64,000 nucleotides of DNA, from contig JAFGJV010000047.1 of assembly GCA_016928955.1 (NCBI GenBank), forward strand, positions 1 to 64,000, in the 5' to 3' direction. This stretch comes from Spirochaetales bacterium (GTDB taxonomy: Bacteria > Spirochaetota > Spirochaetia > Treponematales > UBA12059). Below are positions 46,555 to 59,356 of this stretch, one piece after another. The stretch's first letter is position 1. The number at the start of each line of letters is the position of its first letter. The translations under genes were made by a program, and so were the position numbers. A model generated the notes under the pieces. It was not told where the DNA came from. It made no database searches and saw only the letters and a list, made by a program, of their open reading frames with translations.

Positions 46555-47814
46555 ATGAAACTGCTTAAGCCGACGCTCGCGTTTGCCGGCCTCCTTCTTG
46601 GCGCGACGCTCTCCTCCTGCGGCCTGTTCGGCGTCAAGGTGGCCGAGCTCCGCACCGACGTGCCTGAAATGGCCGTGTACGCGGCCGCGTTCAACGTGTC
46701 CCAGGAGCGCTACCGGGTTCACGTGACCTATGACCGTGACCTGGCAGCCAACCTTCCCGGCCTTGAAGAAAAACCGACTTTGGCCATAGGACGCTACCTG
46801 GAAAGTTCCCGGGTGCGGGGCCTCTTCCAGTCCCTGGACTATCTGTTTTCCGATCTGGTCATACGCCCGAACGCTTTTTACGCCAGCCTCCTGGACCAGG
46901 GAGACGTGGACGGCCGCCAGGTGCTTCTGCCGGTGTCGTTCAACCTGCCGTTGGTTGTGTTCGGTTCCGATTGGGAGCCTGAGCTGGAAGACAACTTTGT
47001 GCTCGCCCTGGACGAGCTTGCCGAACTGGCCCGGGGCTACAACAAAACAGGCTCCAAGGGCGTTACCCGCATGGGCTTTGGCCCGCGCTGGTACCCCGAA
47101 TTCATGTACGAGGCTCTCAGCCTGTACGGGGCGGATTTCCGGGAAGGGAATCCCCTGAAATGGAATGCGGCTCACGTGGATGACGGACTTGCCGCCCTCA
47201 GGTCATGGAGCGAGGAGAGCAATGGCTCGCCCGAGGCGGAGGACGATTTTCAGTTCAAGTACCTGTATCTCCCTCCGCACCGTTCCGTGCAGGACGGGCG
47301 CATAGGTTTTGCGGCCATGGATTCCGCGTCGTTTTTTGTCATACCCGAGGAGCGGCGCAGCGGCCTTGGGTTCCGCTGGCTGGCCAAAGATAAGACCGTG
47401 CCCATAGGGGATGACGTGGTGTTTGCCGGTATCCTGCGCTGGTCAGAGGGGAAAAGCGCCGCCGAGGCCTTTCTGAAATGGTTTTTCTCGGAGGATACGC
47501 AAAAGTCGATACTGGACGACGCCCGACGATACAGGGCCATGGAATCGTCCTTTGGCCTGGCCGGGGGCTTCTCGGCCATAGCATCCGTCAACGAGAGGCT
47601 GTTCCCGCAATTTTACCCGTCGTTGCTCGGGCGCTTGCCTCCCGCCGACTACCTGCGCTCGCCCAACGCCCTGCCTGCTTACTGGCCCAAGCTCAAGGAT
47701 GAGGTGCTTATTCCCCTGGTCCACCGCGCGACCGGAGCAAACCCTCCCGAGGACTTCCATGCCGAGCTGGAAACGGCCGTGGCCGATTGGCTAAAGCGCT
47801 CCGGTCATCTATAG
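46555..47814 (+). CDS. Lipoprotein, extracellular solute-binding protein-like
   Basis: Lipobox LSSC; substrate-binding-like fold pattern with FLKWFFSEDTQKSILDDA near the C-terminus. Confidence 0.7.
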   Translation: MKLLKPTLAFAGLLLGATLSSCGLFGVKVAELRTDVPEMAVYAAAFNVSQERYRVHVTYDRDLAANLPGLEEKPTLAIGRYLESSRVRGLFQSLDYLFSDLVIRPNAFYASLLDQGDVDGRQVLLPVSFNLPLVVFGSDWEPELEDNFVLALDELAELARGYNKTGSKGVTRMGFGPRWYPEFMYEALSLYGADFREGNPLKWNAAHVDDGLAALRSWSEESNGSPEAEDDFQFKYLYLPPHRSVQDGRIGFAAMDSASFFVIPEERRSGLGFRWLAKDKTVPIGDDVVFAGILRWSEGKSAAEAFLKWFFSEDTQKSILDDARRYRAMESSFGLAGGFSAIASVNERLFPQFYPSLLGRLPPADYLRSPNALPAYWPKLKDEVLIPLVHRATGANPPEDFHAELETAVADWLKRSGHL

Positions 47815-47848
47815 GGAGCTTAAAACTCTCAAACATGAGAGGTTCCCT
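47814..47848. repeat. Palindrome family type A, degenerate copy
   Basis: GGGAGCTTAAAACTCTCA-AACA-TGAGAGGTTCCCT. Confidence 0.6.
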
Positions 47849-47869
47849 CTAGGCGGGCAGAGAAGCCAG

Positions 47870-48868
47870 CTAACCCAGGTTCTGGATAGACGGGTCCCAA
47901 ACCCTGAAGAAATCCTCAAAATCGGCGGCCGTTGAGCATGCCACGGCCCGTGCGCGGAGTTCCGCGCCGTGCCGTATGCCTTTGAGGTAGGAGCAGGCCT
48001 GTTTTCTGAATTCAACGCAGGCGCTGTGTTCTGGATAGAGCTTGAGGGACAGGCGGAAATGCCTGCGCGCCGCGGCCAGACGGTCGGCGGGCTGAATCAC
48101 CGGTTCAGGGAGGCCGTTCAGGGCGGCGAGCGCTAGCGTGAACACAAAGGGATTGCCCATGGCTCCCCGCGCGAACATCACGCCTGCTGCCCGGGGTCCG
48201 TCGACGCCAAGGATATCCACGGCATCCTGGGCGGTGAATACGTCGCCTGAGGCAAAGACGGGTACCGGAATGGCGGCTGCCAGGCGCCCGAAGGCTGTCC
48301 TGTCCGCCGTACCGGAGTAGCCCTGCGCCCGGGTACGGGCATGCAGGGTAACGGCCGCCGCCCCTCCGGACACGGCCGCCTGGGCCGCATCCAGGTAGTT
48401 GATGGTATGGTCGTCCCAGCCAAGGCGTATTTTAACGGTGACCGGCACCGTGACGGCTGCCGTCATGGCCCTGACGATGGCTTCTATGCGCGCGGGTTCC
48501 CTCATCAGGGCGGACCCCGCGCCTGTCTTGACTATTTTGGGTACCGGGCACCCGCAATTTACGTCTATGAGGGCCGGCTCCCAGCGACGGGCTACCAGCT
48601 CAGCGGCCCGGGCCATCACGTCGGGGTCCGACCCGAATAGCTGAACGGCGTAGTCGCCCTCACCCTCGCCTCGCTCAAGGAGCACATTTGTCTTGACTGA
48701 ACCCCGCGTCAGGGCCTCGGACGACACCATCTCGGTATAGGCAAGGTCGCAGCCCGCGTTTGCGCACACCGAGCGGAAGGCGGCGTCCGAGTAGCCGGCC
48801 ACCGGGGCCAGAAACAGGTTGCCACGGGCGGTGTAGCCGCCCATGGTGACCGGAGCGTGAAGCGTCAT
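47870..48868 (-). CDS. tRNA-dihydrouridine synthase (DusB-like)
   Basis: NLFLAPVAGYSDAAFR, DVNCGCPVPKIVKTGAGSALM, VTLHARTRAQGYSGTADR. Confidence 0.95.
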   Translation of the reverse strand: MTLHAPVTMGGYTARGNLFLAPVAGYSDAAFRSVCANAGCDLAYTEMVSSEALTRGSVKTNVLLERGEGEGDYAVQLFGSDPDVMARAAELVARRWEPALIDVNCGCPVPKIVKTGAGSALMREPARIEAIVRAMTAAVTVPVTVKIRLGWDDHTINYLDAAQAAVSGGAAAVTLHARTRAQGYSGTADRTAFGRLAAAIPVPVFASGDVFTAQDAVDILGVDGPRAAGVMFARGAMGNPFVFTLALAALNGLPEPVIQPADRLAAARRHFRLSLKLYPEHSACVEFRKQACSYLKGIRHGAELRARAVACSTAADFEDFFRVWDPSIQNLG

Positions 48869-48896
48869 GATGCGAACCCTGCGCCGCGGTGGGGAA

Positions 48897-49670
48897 TCAG
48901 TTGGGCAGTTTGAAGAACCTGCAGGCGTTCTCGTAGGTTGCCTGGGCCACTTCTTCCACTGGTTTGTCCAGCAGGGCGGCCAGGTCTTCCACGGTCGCCG
49001 GCAGGTATTCGGGCTTGTTCCGCTTTCCGCGGTACTTGGACGGCACCATGAAGGGGGCTTCGGACTCTACCAGGATACGGTCCAGGGGAAGCACCCGCAC
49101 GGTGTCATGCAGGTTCCTGGCGTTGCGGTAGGTCAGGTTGCCGGCAAAGGAGAAATACAGATTGAGGTCCAGGGCCTTCTGGGCGTACTCGGCGTCCTCC
49201 GAATAGCAGTGGAGCACACCGCCAGCCTCCGGCAGGCGGTCGCGGAGCACGTCCAGGACGTCCTTGCCGGCTTCGCGGTTGTGGATGATCACGGGAAGGC
49301 CGTGGCGCGCGGCTACGTCCAGCTGGTCTATGAACAGCTCGATCTGGCTGTCCTTGTCGCCATAGCGGTGGAAATAATCCAGGCCTATCTCGCCCACGGC
49401 TACGACGCGGGGCAGTTTGAGGGCTTCCTCAAGCTTGGCGCGCCAGTCGCGGCTGGGATTGGCCACTTCCGACGGCGACACGCCGGCGGCATGATACACG
49501 TGTTCGGCGGTTTTCAGGTTGCCGTACACCTGGAAAAAGTCTATGAGGCTGTTGCATATGCTGACCAGCCGGGCGACGCCGGCCTGCTTGGCTTGCTGGC
49601 AAACCAGAAGCTGCTCTATCGGGTCATCGAAAATGAGCCCGATGTGGGCATGAGTGTCGAAGTAACGCAT
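48897..49670 (-). CDS. TatD-family hydrolase
   Basis: MRYFDTHAHIGL; AVGEIGLDYFHR; LVESEAPFMVPSKYRGKRNKPEYL. Confidence 0.95.
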   Translation of the reverse strand: MRYFDTHAHIGLIFDDPIEQLLVCQQAKQAGVARLVSICNSLIDFFQVYGNLKTAEHVYHAAGVSPSEVANPSRDWRAKLEEALKLPRVVAVGEIGLDYFHRYGDKDSQIELFIDQLDVAARHGLPVIIHNREAGKDVLDVLRDRLPEAGGVLHCYSEDAEYAQKALDLNLYFSFAGNLTYRNARNLHDTVRVLPLDRILVESEAPFMVPSKYRGKRNKPEYLPATVEDLAALLDKPVEEVAQATYENACRFFKLPN

Positions 49671-49844
49671 TTGTCTTCCGTTGGGATTGGTGATAGGGAG
49701 ACCGTTAAACGGTAGGCTAAATGTAGCACGGGCGGGGCCAGCCGTCAACCTTGGAAGTAGACGGCAGAAAACCCGCGCTGTATCCGGTACGGCGCCCGGT
49801 CAAGAGGATGATCTGGAAATGTCCAAGGCCTGAAGGCCGTCAGG

Positions 49845-50663
49845 TCACATTTTGAACGACTCCCCCAGATAAATTTGCCGCGCCAGCTCGGACGCCAGTA
49901 TGGTTTCCCGCGGGCCGGAAACCAGGATCTCTCCGCGGTGGATGATATGGGCCTCATGGGTGATTTCCAGGGTGTCGCGCACGTTGTGGTCCGTGATGAG
50001 GACGCCGATGCCCTTGTCCGACAGTCGCCGCACGATGCTTTTGATCTCGTGCACGGCGATGGGGTCTATGCCGGCAAAAGGTTCGTCCAGGAGCAGGAAT
50101 TTCGGCTTGATGGCCAGGGCCCGGGCGATTTCCGTGCGCCTGCGCTCGCCGCCGGACAAGGTGTAGGCAAATTGCCTGGCAAGCGACGATATGCCGAATT
50201 CGGTGAGCAGATGATCGAGTTCTCGGCGTCTGGCCGGTCCGTCCAGGTCGGGCCGCGTTTCCAGGATGGCCAGTACGTTCTGTTCCACGGTCAGCTTGCG
50301 GAACACGGACGGCTCCTGGGGCAGGTAGGCTATGCCGAGCCTGGCCCGGCGGTACATGGGCAGGGAGGACAAAAGGTGGTGGTCCAGGTAGACGGAACCG
50401 CCGTTTGGCTTCAGGAAGCCCACAATCATGTAGAACACCGTGGTCTTGCCCGCGCCGTTGGGGCCCAGAAGGCCGGTTATCTGCCCCGTCTTCATGGAAA
50501 ACGACACATCCCGCACGGCCACCTTGCGGCCGAATATCTTGGCCAGGTTTCGCCCTTCAAGCACGTGGTCCGACGACGAATCCAGTTCCTGGGGCGGGAC
50601 GCGGTCATAGCCGGCGGGAAGGTCGGCGATATCCTGGGGCTGGCCCAGGTACAGGTCGCTCAT
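49845..50663 (-). CDS. lptB: LPS export ABC ATPase LptB
   Basis: GLLGPNGAGKTTVFYMIVGFLKPNGG, YLPQEPSVFRKLTVEQN, LSGGERRRTEIARALAIKPKFLLLDEPFAGIDPIAV. Confidence 0.95.
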   Translation of the reverse strand: MSDLYLGQPQDIADLPAGYDRVPPQELDSSSDHVLEGRNLAKIFGRKVAVRDVSFSMKTGQITGLLGPNGAGKTTVFYMIVGFLKPNGGSVYLDHHLLSSLPMYRRARLGIAYLPQEPSVFRKLTVEQNVLAILETRPDLDGPARRRELDHLLTEFGISSLARQFAYTLSGGERRRTEIARALAIKPKFLLLDEPFAGIDPIAVHEIKSIVRRLSDKGIGVLITDHNVRDTLEITHEAHIIHRGEILVSGPRETILASELARQIYLGESFKM

Positions 50664-51382
50664 GGCGTGCTCTCCACGCCGCCGTCGGGAGCGGAAGGCT
50701 CCTGGACGTCCGGAGTGGCCGGGCCCGGTTCTGTTTGCGGCGGCTGGGCTTCCTGGTCGTCGTCCCCTTCCGCGGAACTGACGGTGCCGCTGACCGACCC
50801 GTCCAGGACTATGTCCTCGGTATCAAGATTGACGCTGATCAGGCTGGCCCGGTACTCGTCGCTTCCCTTTTTAACGTAGGGCGAGCCGGAGAGCTCCAAA
50901 GTGTTGGCGCCCCTGTCGTAACGGGCAAACTCCGAGCGGCACACGATGTCGTCCTTGAGTATGCGCACGTTGATCTGGATGAGGGCTATGTCCCGCTTGT
51001 CGTCGTGCTCGATATAGTCGCCCTTGACCACCACGCCGCTCTGCCGGTCTTCCATGACCGAGGGACCCGAGAGTTTGGACAGTTTGTCCTCACGGTCATA
51101 CAAGAGGCGCGCGGTGGTGAGGCGCAGGCCGCGGTCGCCGTCGACCATGCTGACGTTGCCCGAGCAGTCGGCATAGCGGAAATCCTCGCCGTACAGCTCT
51201 ATGCGGTCAGCGCGTATGGTCATGCTGTCGGACACCACCACGGCGTTGCCGTCCAGAATGACCCTCTCCCGGCCTTTGGTCATGGCGCCGGTCATGGAAT
51301 CGGCGGAAAAGCTGAACGTTCCGGCCGACGCCGCCCCGGCCAGGAGGCAGACAGCCGCCAGGAGGGGCAACAAGCGCCTCAT
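50660..51382 (-). CDS. lptA: LptA/OstA-like periplasmic protein
   Basis: Signal peptide; OstA-type beta repeats; overlap with lptB. Confidence 0.82.
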   Translation of the reverse strand: MRRLLPLLAAVCLLAGAASAGTFSFSADSMTGAMTKGRERVILDGNAVVVSDSMTIRADRIELYGEDFRYADCSGNVSMVDGDRGLRLTTARLLYDREDKLSKLSGPSVMEDRQSGVVVKGDYIEHDDKRDIALIQINVRILKDDIVCRSEFARYDRGANTLELSGSPYVKKGSDEYRASLISVNLDTEDIVLDGSVSGTVSSAEGDDDQEAQPPQTEPGPATPDVQEPSAPDGGVESTP

Positions 51383-51919
51383 GGCGCCTCGCCTTCCGTA
51401 AAGGTGCCATCCACCCTGCGGGTGAAGGAAAAGGTCCGGCGGGAGGCGTCGGCGTTGAATCCCGATCCCGACAGGCTGGAGCCCTCAAAGCTGAGGGTGG
51501 TTCGCGTGTCCGCGCGGCCAACCAGGGTTTTGGCCTCGCCGTCCCAGCGGAGATAGCCGGATTCGACGTCCAGGCTGTCAGGCTTGCGGCTGAAGGTGAC
51601 GTTGCCGGACATTTCCGCGCTCTCCGTGGCCGTTATGTACACGGCGCTGTCCGCCCGACCCTCGGTCAGGATAGCGTCAGAACCGGCCTCGAATTCGACA
51701 AAGCTGACGTTGGAGAGGCGTATAGTGCCCGCTTCCTGGAACGACTCGCCCCGTTCGGCTTCCAGGCGGAAACGCGGCACGCCTTTCTCAACCACGGTGT
51801 GGACAAAATCCACAAGTACGGCGTCCGGCGTGTCCTGGCCAAGTTCCTCAACCATGCCCGTGCCGTAGTCCAGGCTGCACGAAAAAGCCAGGACCAAGGC
51901 CGCGGCCAGGACGGGCAGT

Positions 51920-51927
<8 letters not shown>
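51379..51927 (-). CDS. lptC: LptC-like lipoprotein
   Basis: Lipobox-like AFSCS; LptC-like beta repeats; overlap with lptA. Confidence 0.78.
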
Positions 51928-53536
<1,609 letters not shown>

Positions 53537-53544
53537 GGAAGCCC

Positions 53545-53574
53545 ATTATCAGCCGGGGCGGGCCGGAGGGTCAA
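53545..53574 (-). promoter_or_regulatory. pyrG promoter TTGACC-N18-GATAAT, -10 ends 8 nt before ATG
   Basis: Readable on the minus strand. Confidence 0.6.
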
Positions 53575-53590
53575 GCCCGCCCCGCCTGTG

Positions 53591-54040
53591 TCAGTCGCCC
53601 TTCATGAGGGCCATGATTTCGGACGCGCTCTTGGCCGACGCCAAGGCCGAGCAGAGGGCGCTCTGCCGGGACAGGCGCGCTATCTCGGCCAGGGCCGCAA
53701 TGTGCGGCCCGGTTTTCTCCGGCGGGGCGACCATGAGGAAAAACAGGCGCGACGGCTGGCCGTCTATCGCGTCGAACTGAACGCCGTCTGGGGCCGTACC
53801 CACCGCCAGAAGGATGTTCGGGACCGCGTCGGTCTTGCCGTGGGGTACGGCTATGCCGTCAGAGAGGCCGGTGCTGCCCTGGGCCTCACGGTCGAGCACA
53901 GAGAGGAATACGTTTTCCGCGTTGTCCAGGCCGTAGGCGGCGGCCAGTACGTCAACCAGTTCGCGGATAACGCCATTTTTGTCCCTGGCCATCAGCGGCA
54001 CTTTGATCGCCCGTTCGTTCAAGAGTTCTATGAGCGCCAT
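53591..54040 (-). CDS. PTS EIIA (fructose/nitrogen type) domain protein
   Basis: VFLSVLDREAQGSTGLSDGIAVPHGKTDAVPNILLAVGTAPDGVQFDAIDGQP with active-site His. Confidence 0.93.
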   Translation of the reverse strand: MALIELLNERAIKVPLMARDKNGVIRELVDVLAAAYGLDNAENVFLSVLDREAQGSTGLSDGIAVPHGKTDAVPNILLAVGTAPDGVQFDAIDGQPSRLFFLMVAPPEKTGPHIAALAEIARLSRQSALCSALASAKSASEIMALMKGD

Positions 54041-54099
54041 AGGTGATCCCTTCCTTCCGTCGTGCCGGCCGCAGCCTTTCCTAACGCCGGCCCATACAT

Positions 54100-54588
54100 T
54101 CAACTCAGCTGTTCGTACAGTTCCTCTATGCGTTCCTCGTCACGGGCCACAAGCACGGAGCAGGGGGCCGTGCGCATGGCCGTCTCCACCTCGTCGTACA
54201 GGGCGTCGCGGCGGCTCCTGATCTGGGGAGGAGGTCCCATGACCAGAAGGTCGGCTCCGATTTCCAGGGCCTTGTTCTTGATGGCAGCTGCTATGGAACC
54301 TGACACGCTGTGCCCCTCCACGTACACGCCCAGGCGCTTGCCCATTTCCGTGGCGTGCCTGAGGTAGCGGGTCGCGTCCTCGTCCATGTCGCGGCGGTAT
54401 TCCTCCCGCTCGGCTTCCAGGAAGATGTGGGCCTGGACCAGGTCCGACAGGGCGCGCGTGTTGACCACGGCCAGCGCGTGCAGCTCTGCGTGGGTCTGGG
54501 ACGCCAGGACGGCGGCCAGTCGGGCTGCCAGTATGGAGCCCTCCGATCCGTCCACGTAGACCAGCATCCGCTCGAACGCCTGTCTCAT
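54100..54588 (-). CDS. Universal stress protein (UspA) family
   Basis: MLVYVDGSEGSILAARLA…ALEIGADLLVMGPPPQ…APCSVLVARD. Confidence 0.85.
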   Translation of the reverse strand: MRQAFERMLVYVDGSEGSILAARLAAVLASQTHAELHALAVVNTRALSDLVQAHIFLEAEREEYRRDMDEDATRYLRHATEMGKRLGVYVEGHSVSGSIAAAIKNKALEIGADLLVMGPPPQIRSRRDALYDEVETAMRTAPCSVLVARDEERIEELYEQLS

Positions 54589-55208
54589 CCCATCCTCCCG
54601 GCCAAGCGGCCCTTTACGGTCTTCATCAAGGCGAACATGTCCCGGTCGTTTTCCTCAAGCCGGGCGCCGATATGCGCCAGCGTTTCTTCCAGGTCCGGCA
54701 GGGCCACCTTTTCCAGCGCGTTGACCTTGCGGATGGTCTTGCGGACCTCCGCGGCCAGGCGCGTGATGGACACCTTGAGCTCGGCAAAGCGGCCGAGCGT
54801 GGTCAGGGCCTCCCTGAACCCGGCCAGGGCCGTGTCCACGCGGAAATCCGCGCCCAGGGAGCTGTAATACGGCCCGCGGTCCGAAAAGCGCGTGTCCACC
54901 ACGGGCAGGTTAACGCCCATGACCCGGCGGGTGCGCAGGTCCACGGACGCGTCCATGGTCACCGCGCCAGACAGGGACAGGAGCCTGAGGCGGCCCATGG
55001 ACAGGGCGGCGTCTTCCAGCGACGACCACGCTCCGGCCAGTGCCTCGTCCACCCGCTTCTCCATGGCCGCTGCCTGGTCGACCACGGCCAACAGCTCCGC
55101 CACCAGTATACCCCGTTTTTGGTCCAGGAGCTCGCGCCCGAGCTGGGCAAAGGCCAGCTCGTCCCTGAGCTTGAGGAGGTTGGTCTTGGTGGGCGGGACG
55201 TTTCTCAT
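54585..55208 (-). CDS. V/A-type ATPase subunit D
   Basis: [35 protein letters not shown]. Confidence 0.95.
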   Translation of the reverse strand: MRNVPPTKTNLLKLRDELAFAQLGRELLDQKRGILVAELLAVVDQAAAMEKRVDEALAGAWSSLEDAALSMGRLRLLSLSGAVTMDASVDLRTRRVMGVNLPVVDTRFSDRGPYYSSLGADFRVDTALAGFREALTTLGRFAELKVSITRLAAEVRKTIRKVNALEKVALPDLEETLAHIGARLEENDRDMFALMKTVKGRLAGRMG

Positions 55209-56632
55209 GCCGGGCTGTTCCCCTCGTAACGCTGGGACAATTCCTCGGCGGTAACCCGGTGGAGCTCTTCCGGCGGCAGGCGCTTGAGAGCTTCCCAGCC
55301 CAGGTCCAGGGTGCGGTCCATGCTTCTGTCCTCCGTGCGGCCCTGGTTGACGAAGGAGCGCTCGAAAAACTCCCCGAATTCCAGGTACTGCTTGTCCAGG
55401 GGCGACAGTTCGTCCTCCCCGATCACGGACGCCAGGTTGCGCACGTCCTTGACCGCGCTGTACGACGCGAACAGCTGGCTGGCCAGGTGGGGGTGGTCGT
55501 CACGGGTCATGCCCGAGCCTATGCCGTCCTTCATCAGCCTGGACAGGGACGGGAGGCCGGCCACAGGCGGATAGATGCCGCGTCCGGCCATGTCGCGCTC
55601 GAACACGATCTGGCCTTCCGTTATGTAGCCGGTGAGGTCCGGGATGGGGTGGGATATGTCGTCGTTCGGCATGGTCAGGATGGGCAACTGGGTGATGGAC
55701 CCTTCCACGCCCTTGATCATGCCGGAGCGCTCGTACAGCTCGGCAAGGTCTGAATACAGGTAGCCGGGGTAGCCCTTGCGGGACGGTATCTCGCCGCGCA
55801 GGGTGGATATTTCCCGCAGGGATTCGCAGTAGTTTGCCATGTCCGTCATGATGACGAGCACGTGCATGCCGCGGACATAGGCCAGATGTTCGGCCAGGGT
55901 AAGGGCGACGCGGGGCGTTACCGTGCGCTCTATGGACGGGTCGTCTGCCAGGGACAGGAACAGTGCCACGCGGCCGAGCGCTCCGCTTTCCTCGAACGAG
56001 CGCACGAAGAACCGCGCTACGTCGTGTTTGACGCCCATGGCCGCGAACACCACGGCAAAGTCTCCCGAGCCGCCGCGGATCTTGGCCTGTCTGGCAATCT
56101 GGGCGGCCAGCTCGTTGTGGGCCAGGCCATTGCCCGAGAATATGGGCAGTTTCTGGCCCCGTATGAGGGTGTTCATGCCGTCGATCACGGACATGCCGGT
56201 CTGGATGTAGTCGCGGGGATATTCCCGGGCCGTGGGGTTGACCGGCTTGCCGTTGACGTCCTCCTCGGACGCGGCCCTGGGCGCAGGCCCTCCGTCTATG
56301 GGGCGTCCCAGCCCGTCGAACACCCTGCCCAGCATGCCTGCCGACACGCCCAGGGTCAGGGGCCTGCCCAGGAACCTGATGCGGGTGTCCGGCAGGGACA
56401 AACCCTGTGTACCCTCGAACACCTGCACCATGACGGCGTCCTCGGAGCTGTCCATGACGGTGCCCAGGCGCACGGCTCCCGTGTGGTCCACGCATTCGAC
56501 CAGCTCGCGGTAGCCCACGGGATGGGTTTTTTTGAGCACCAGGAGGGGCCCGTCCATGCTGGACGCCCCGCGGTACTCGCGGCCGGCCATGATTCGTCGC
56601 AGGGCGGCCTGATCCAGAAGGGCTTCAGGCAT
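55205..56632 (-). CDS. V/A-type ATPase subunit B
   Basis: [56 protein letters not shown]. Confidence 0.97.
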   Translation of the reverse strand: MPEALLDQAALRRIMAGREYRGASSMDGPLLVLKKTHPVGYRELVECVDHTGAVRLGTVMDSSEDAVMVQVFEGTQGLSLPDTRIRFLGRPLTLGVSAGMLGRVFDGLGRPIDGGPAPRAASEEDVNGKPVNPTAREYPRDYIQTGMSVIDGMNTLIRGQKLPIFSGNGLAHNELAAQIARQAKIRGGSGDFAVVFAAMGVKHDVARFFVRSFEESGALGRVALFLSLADDPSIERTVTPRVALTLAEHLAYVRGMHVLVIMTDMANYCESLREISTLRGEIPSRKGYPGYLYSDLAELYERSGMIKGVEGSITQLPILTMPNDDISHPIPDLTGYITEGQIVFERDMAGRGIYPPVAGLPSLSRLMKDGIGSGMTRDDHPHLASQLFASYSAVKDVRNLASVIGEDELSPLDKQYLEFGEFFERSFVNQGRTEDRSMDRTLDLGWEALKRLPPEELHRVTAEELSQRYEGNSPA

Positions 56633-58394
56633 ACACGGCCTCCAGTCGGGCCACCGCCCGTTCGAGCGCGGCCGCCAGTTTTCCGAAACCGTCCGCGTCG
56701 TCGTCGCTCAGCGTGAATTTCATCTTGACGATGTCGCCCAGCACCTTGAGCTTGCGCAGCTCGGCTATGGACACTCCCCGCTTGATGGCTTCGGAACCAC
56801 GGCGCCAGTACGCCAGGACCAAGCCAAGCATGCGCTGCTGCTTGCCCGGCGACGAGTAGCGGTCCACGTTGTCAAAGGCGTTTTGCTGGAGGAAGGCGTT
56901 CTTGAACAGCTCGCACACCTCTATGACAAAACGCTGGCTGTCCGGCAGGGCGTCGGGTCCCACAAGCTTGACCACCTGCAGGAGCCTGACCTCCCTGCGG
57001 AGCAGTTCCAGGATCTCGGCTCGGTCCTTGGACCATTGCGGCCCGGCCTGGTCCAACCACCAGCTCTGGATGTCGTCCACGTATTCCGAGTAGCTGTCCA
57101 GCCATGATATGGCCGGGTAGTGCCGGGCGTTGGCCAGATTGCGGTCCAGGCCCCAGAAACAGCGCACGTAGCGGCGCGTGTGCTGGGTGACCGGCTCGGA
57201 AAAGTCCCCGCCCGGCGGGCTCACGGCCCCTATGATGGATACCGAGCCCGGCTGGCCGGACAGGGTTTCCATAAGCCCGGCCCGTTCGTAGAATTCGGCT
57301 ATGCGCGTGGGTAGGTAGGCGGGGAAGCCTTCCTCCGCGGGCATTTCCTCCATGCGGCCTGACAGTTCCCGCAGGGCCTCGGCCCAGCGGGACGTGGAGT
57401 CTGCCATGACGGCCACGTGCAGGCCCATGTCGCGGAAGTACTCGGCTATGGTGACGCCGGTGTAAATGCTGGCTTCCCGTGCGGAAACGGGCATGTTGGA
57501 CGTGTTGGCGATCAGCACCGTCCGTTCCATCAGGCTCCTGCCCGTGCGCGGGTCGACCAGCCTCGGAAATTCGGTAAGCACGTCCGTCATCTCGTTGCCG
57601 CGCTCGCCGCAGCCTATGTACACGATGATGTCCGCGTCGCACCATTTGGCAATGGCGTGCTGGGTCATGGTCTTGCCGGTGCCAAAGCCGCCGGGTATGG
57701 CCACGGTGCCGCCCTTGGCCAGCGGAAACAGCGTGTCTATTACCCGCTGACCGGTGATGAGCGGCTGGTTCATGGCCAGGCGGGAGCGGACCGGCCGGGG
57801 CACGCGTATGGGCCAGCGCTGGATCATGGACAGGCGATGCTGGCCCGTGGACGAATCCAGTATGGCCACGTCCGTGTCCACGGCATAGTCGCCGGCGGGA
57901 GCCAGGTAGGAGAGGCTTCCGCCGGTCTCCGGCGGCACGAGAATTTTGTGGACCAAGCGCTCGGTCTCTCGGACCGTGCCAAGGATGTCTCCGGGTTTGA
58001 GCCGGGCGCCCGGTTGGGCCACCGGCGTCCAGGCCCACAGCCGTTTTCTGTCCAGGGCGTCGGCCTGGACCCCGCGGCCTATAAAGGTGCCCGTGCGCTC
58101 GCGGATGGCGTCCAGGGGCCGCTGTATGCCGTCGTAGATGGAGCCGATGAGCCCCGGTCCAAGCTCAAGCGACAAAGGCAGGCCGGAACCGTACACGGGA
58201 GCCCCCGGCGCCAGTCCAGATGTGTCCTCATACACCTGTATGACGGCTTCCCCGTCCGCCAGCTTGATCACCTCGCCCACCAGTCTGTCGTCGCCCACGC
58301 GAACCAGTTCCAGCATGTGGGCAGAAGCGGCATCTCTGGCTTCTATCACGGGGCCGGTGATCCTCCGGACCCGCGCGATTATCCGTTCGTTCAT
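56625..58394 (-). CDS. V/A-type ATPase subunit A
   Basis: [37 protein letters not shown]; start [19 protein letters not shown]. Confidence 0.97.
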   Translation of the reverse strand: MNERIIARVRRITGPVIEARDAASAHMLELVRVGDDRLVGEVIKLADGEAVIQVYEDTSGLAPGAPVYGSGLPLSLELGPGLIGSIYDGIQRPLDAIRERTGTFIGRGVQADALDRKRLWAWTPVAQPGARLKPGDILGTVRETERLVHKILVPPETGGSLSYLAPAGDYAVDTDVAILDSSTGQHRLSMIQRWPIRVPRPVRSRLAMNQPLITGQRVIDTLFPLAKGGTVAIPGGFGTGKTMTQHAIAKWCDADIIVYIGCGERGNEMTDVLTEFPRLVDPRTGRSLMERTVLIANTSNMPVSAREASIYTGVTIAEYFRDMGLHVAVMADSTSRWAEALRELSGRMEEMPAEEGFPAYLPTRIAEFYERAGLMETLSGQPGSVSIIGAVSPPGGDFSEPVTQHTRRYVRCFWGLDRNLANARHYPAISWLDSYSEYVDDIQSWWLDQAGPQWSKDRAEILELLRREVRLLQVVKLVGPDALPDSQRFVIEVCELFKNAFLQQNAFDNVDRYSSPGKQQRMLGLVLAYWRRGSEAIKRGVSIAELRKLKVLGDIVKMKFTLSDDDADGFGKLAAALERAVARLEAVYA

Positions 58395-59050
58395 GAAGTT
58401 GCTCCGGATGTGTCCAGGGCGTCCATGACCAGGGTCTGGACGGCTCTCCGCGCCCGCCCGAGCCTGGCTCCCACCCGGTTGTCGTAGGCCAGCCTGCCGC
58501 CGTCCGCCTGGAGTACGGGCCCGGTGCCGTCCGGGGCGGGTTCGCCGGCGAGCGTCAGCCTGACGGGGTTGCCGGAGGCTGCGGATGCCCTGGCCTCGGC
58601 GCGACGCAACAGCTCCGGGGTGACCACGGCTCGCTCTGCTTCCGGCACCAGCACGTCCGCCTCCTCGTGTCCCAAGCCGATCGCCGCTTCCGCTATCCAC
58701 GACTCCATGAAGGCGGGGTAATCGGGGCGGCCGGCCACGGCGCGACACTCGCCGGCGGTCAGGTCCATGACCCTGTGCTCGAACGCGGCTTCCGCCTCGA
58801 GTACCAGGCGCGCGCGCTCGGCGTCCAGGGCGGCCCGGGCGTCCTTCAGGACAGCCTCAGCCCGGTCGCGGGCGTCCGCTAGAGCCGCGGCTTCAAGGGC
58901 GCGCGCCTGCGTGGCTGCGCTATCCATGCGCCTCTGGGCATAGTCCGCTGCCTGGGCATCCAGGTCCCTGATCTTGGCGTCCGCCTCGTCCAGGATGCCC
59001 CGGAGCAGGCCGCTGTCGTCGTGCGCTGTGCTTGTCGAGGAACGTTTCAT
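58391..59050 (-). CDS. V/A-type ATPase subunit E
   Basis: Charged N-terminal coiled coil, syntenic position. Confidence 0.82.
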   Translation of the reverse strand: MKRSSTSTAHDDSGLLRGILDEADAKIRDLDAQAADYAQRRMDSAATQARALEAAALADARDRAEAVLKDARAALDAERARLVLEAEAAFEHRVMDLTAGECRAVAGRPDYPAFMESWIAEAAIGLGHEEADVLVPEAERAVVTPELLRRAEARASAASGNPVRLTLAGEPAPDGTGPVLQADGGRLAYDNRVGARLGRARRAVQTLVMDALDTSGATS

Positions 59051-59352
59051 AATTTTACGCCTATGGCCGCGTTGGCCAGTTCCCGTACGCCCGGCCGGCC
59101 AGGCATCCGGCCCTTTCTGCCCGGTATTTCCACTACCAGCGGAAAGCGGGCTGAGAACAGGTATCTGTCCACGGTTTCCCGTATCATGGAAGCCACTGGT
59201 TCGGTCATGATGACGATGCCCACGTCCTGCATGGCCAGGACGTCCGAGAACGCGGCTCCCGCCTCGTCGGCATCATGGGCTGTCCTGCCGTCCACGCCGA
59301 CCATGCCGAAGCCCAGGACAGCGTCCTCGTCGCCTATAACGAAATAGCGCAT
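59047..59352 (-). CDS. V/A-type ATPase subunit F
   Basis: MRYFVIGDEDAVLGFGMVGVDG…IVIMTEPVASMI. Confidence 0.93.
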   Translation of the reverse strand: MRYFVIGDEDAVLGFGMVGVDGRTAHDADEAGAAFSDVLAMQDVGIVIMTEPVASMIRETVDRYLFSARFPLVVEIPGRKGRMPGRPGVRELANAAIGVKL

Positions 59353-59356
59353 GAGC

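Noticed and set aside
58395-58748. N-terminal extension of the 707-aa ATPase A ORF
   Set aside because: Overlaps the subunit E gene; the true start [19 protein letters not shown] at 58394 matches family N-termini.
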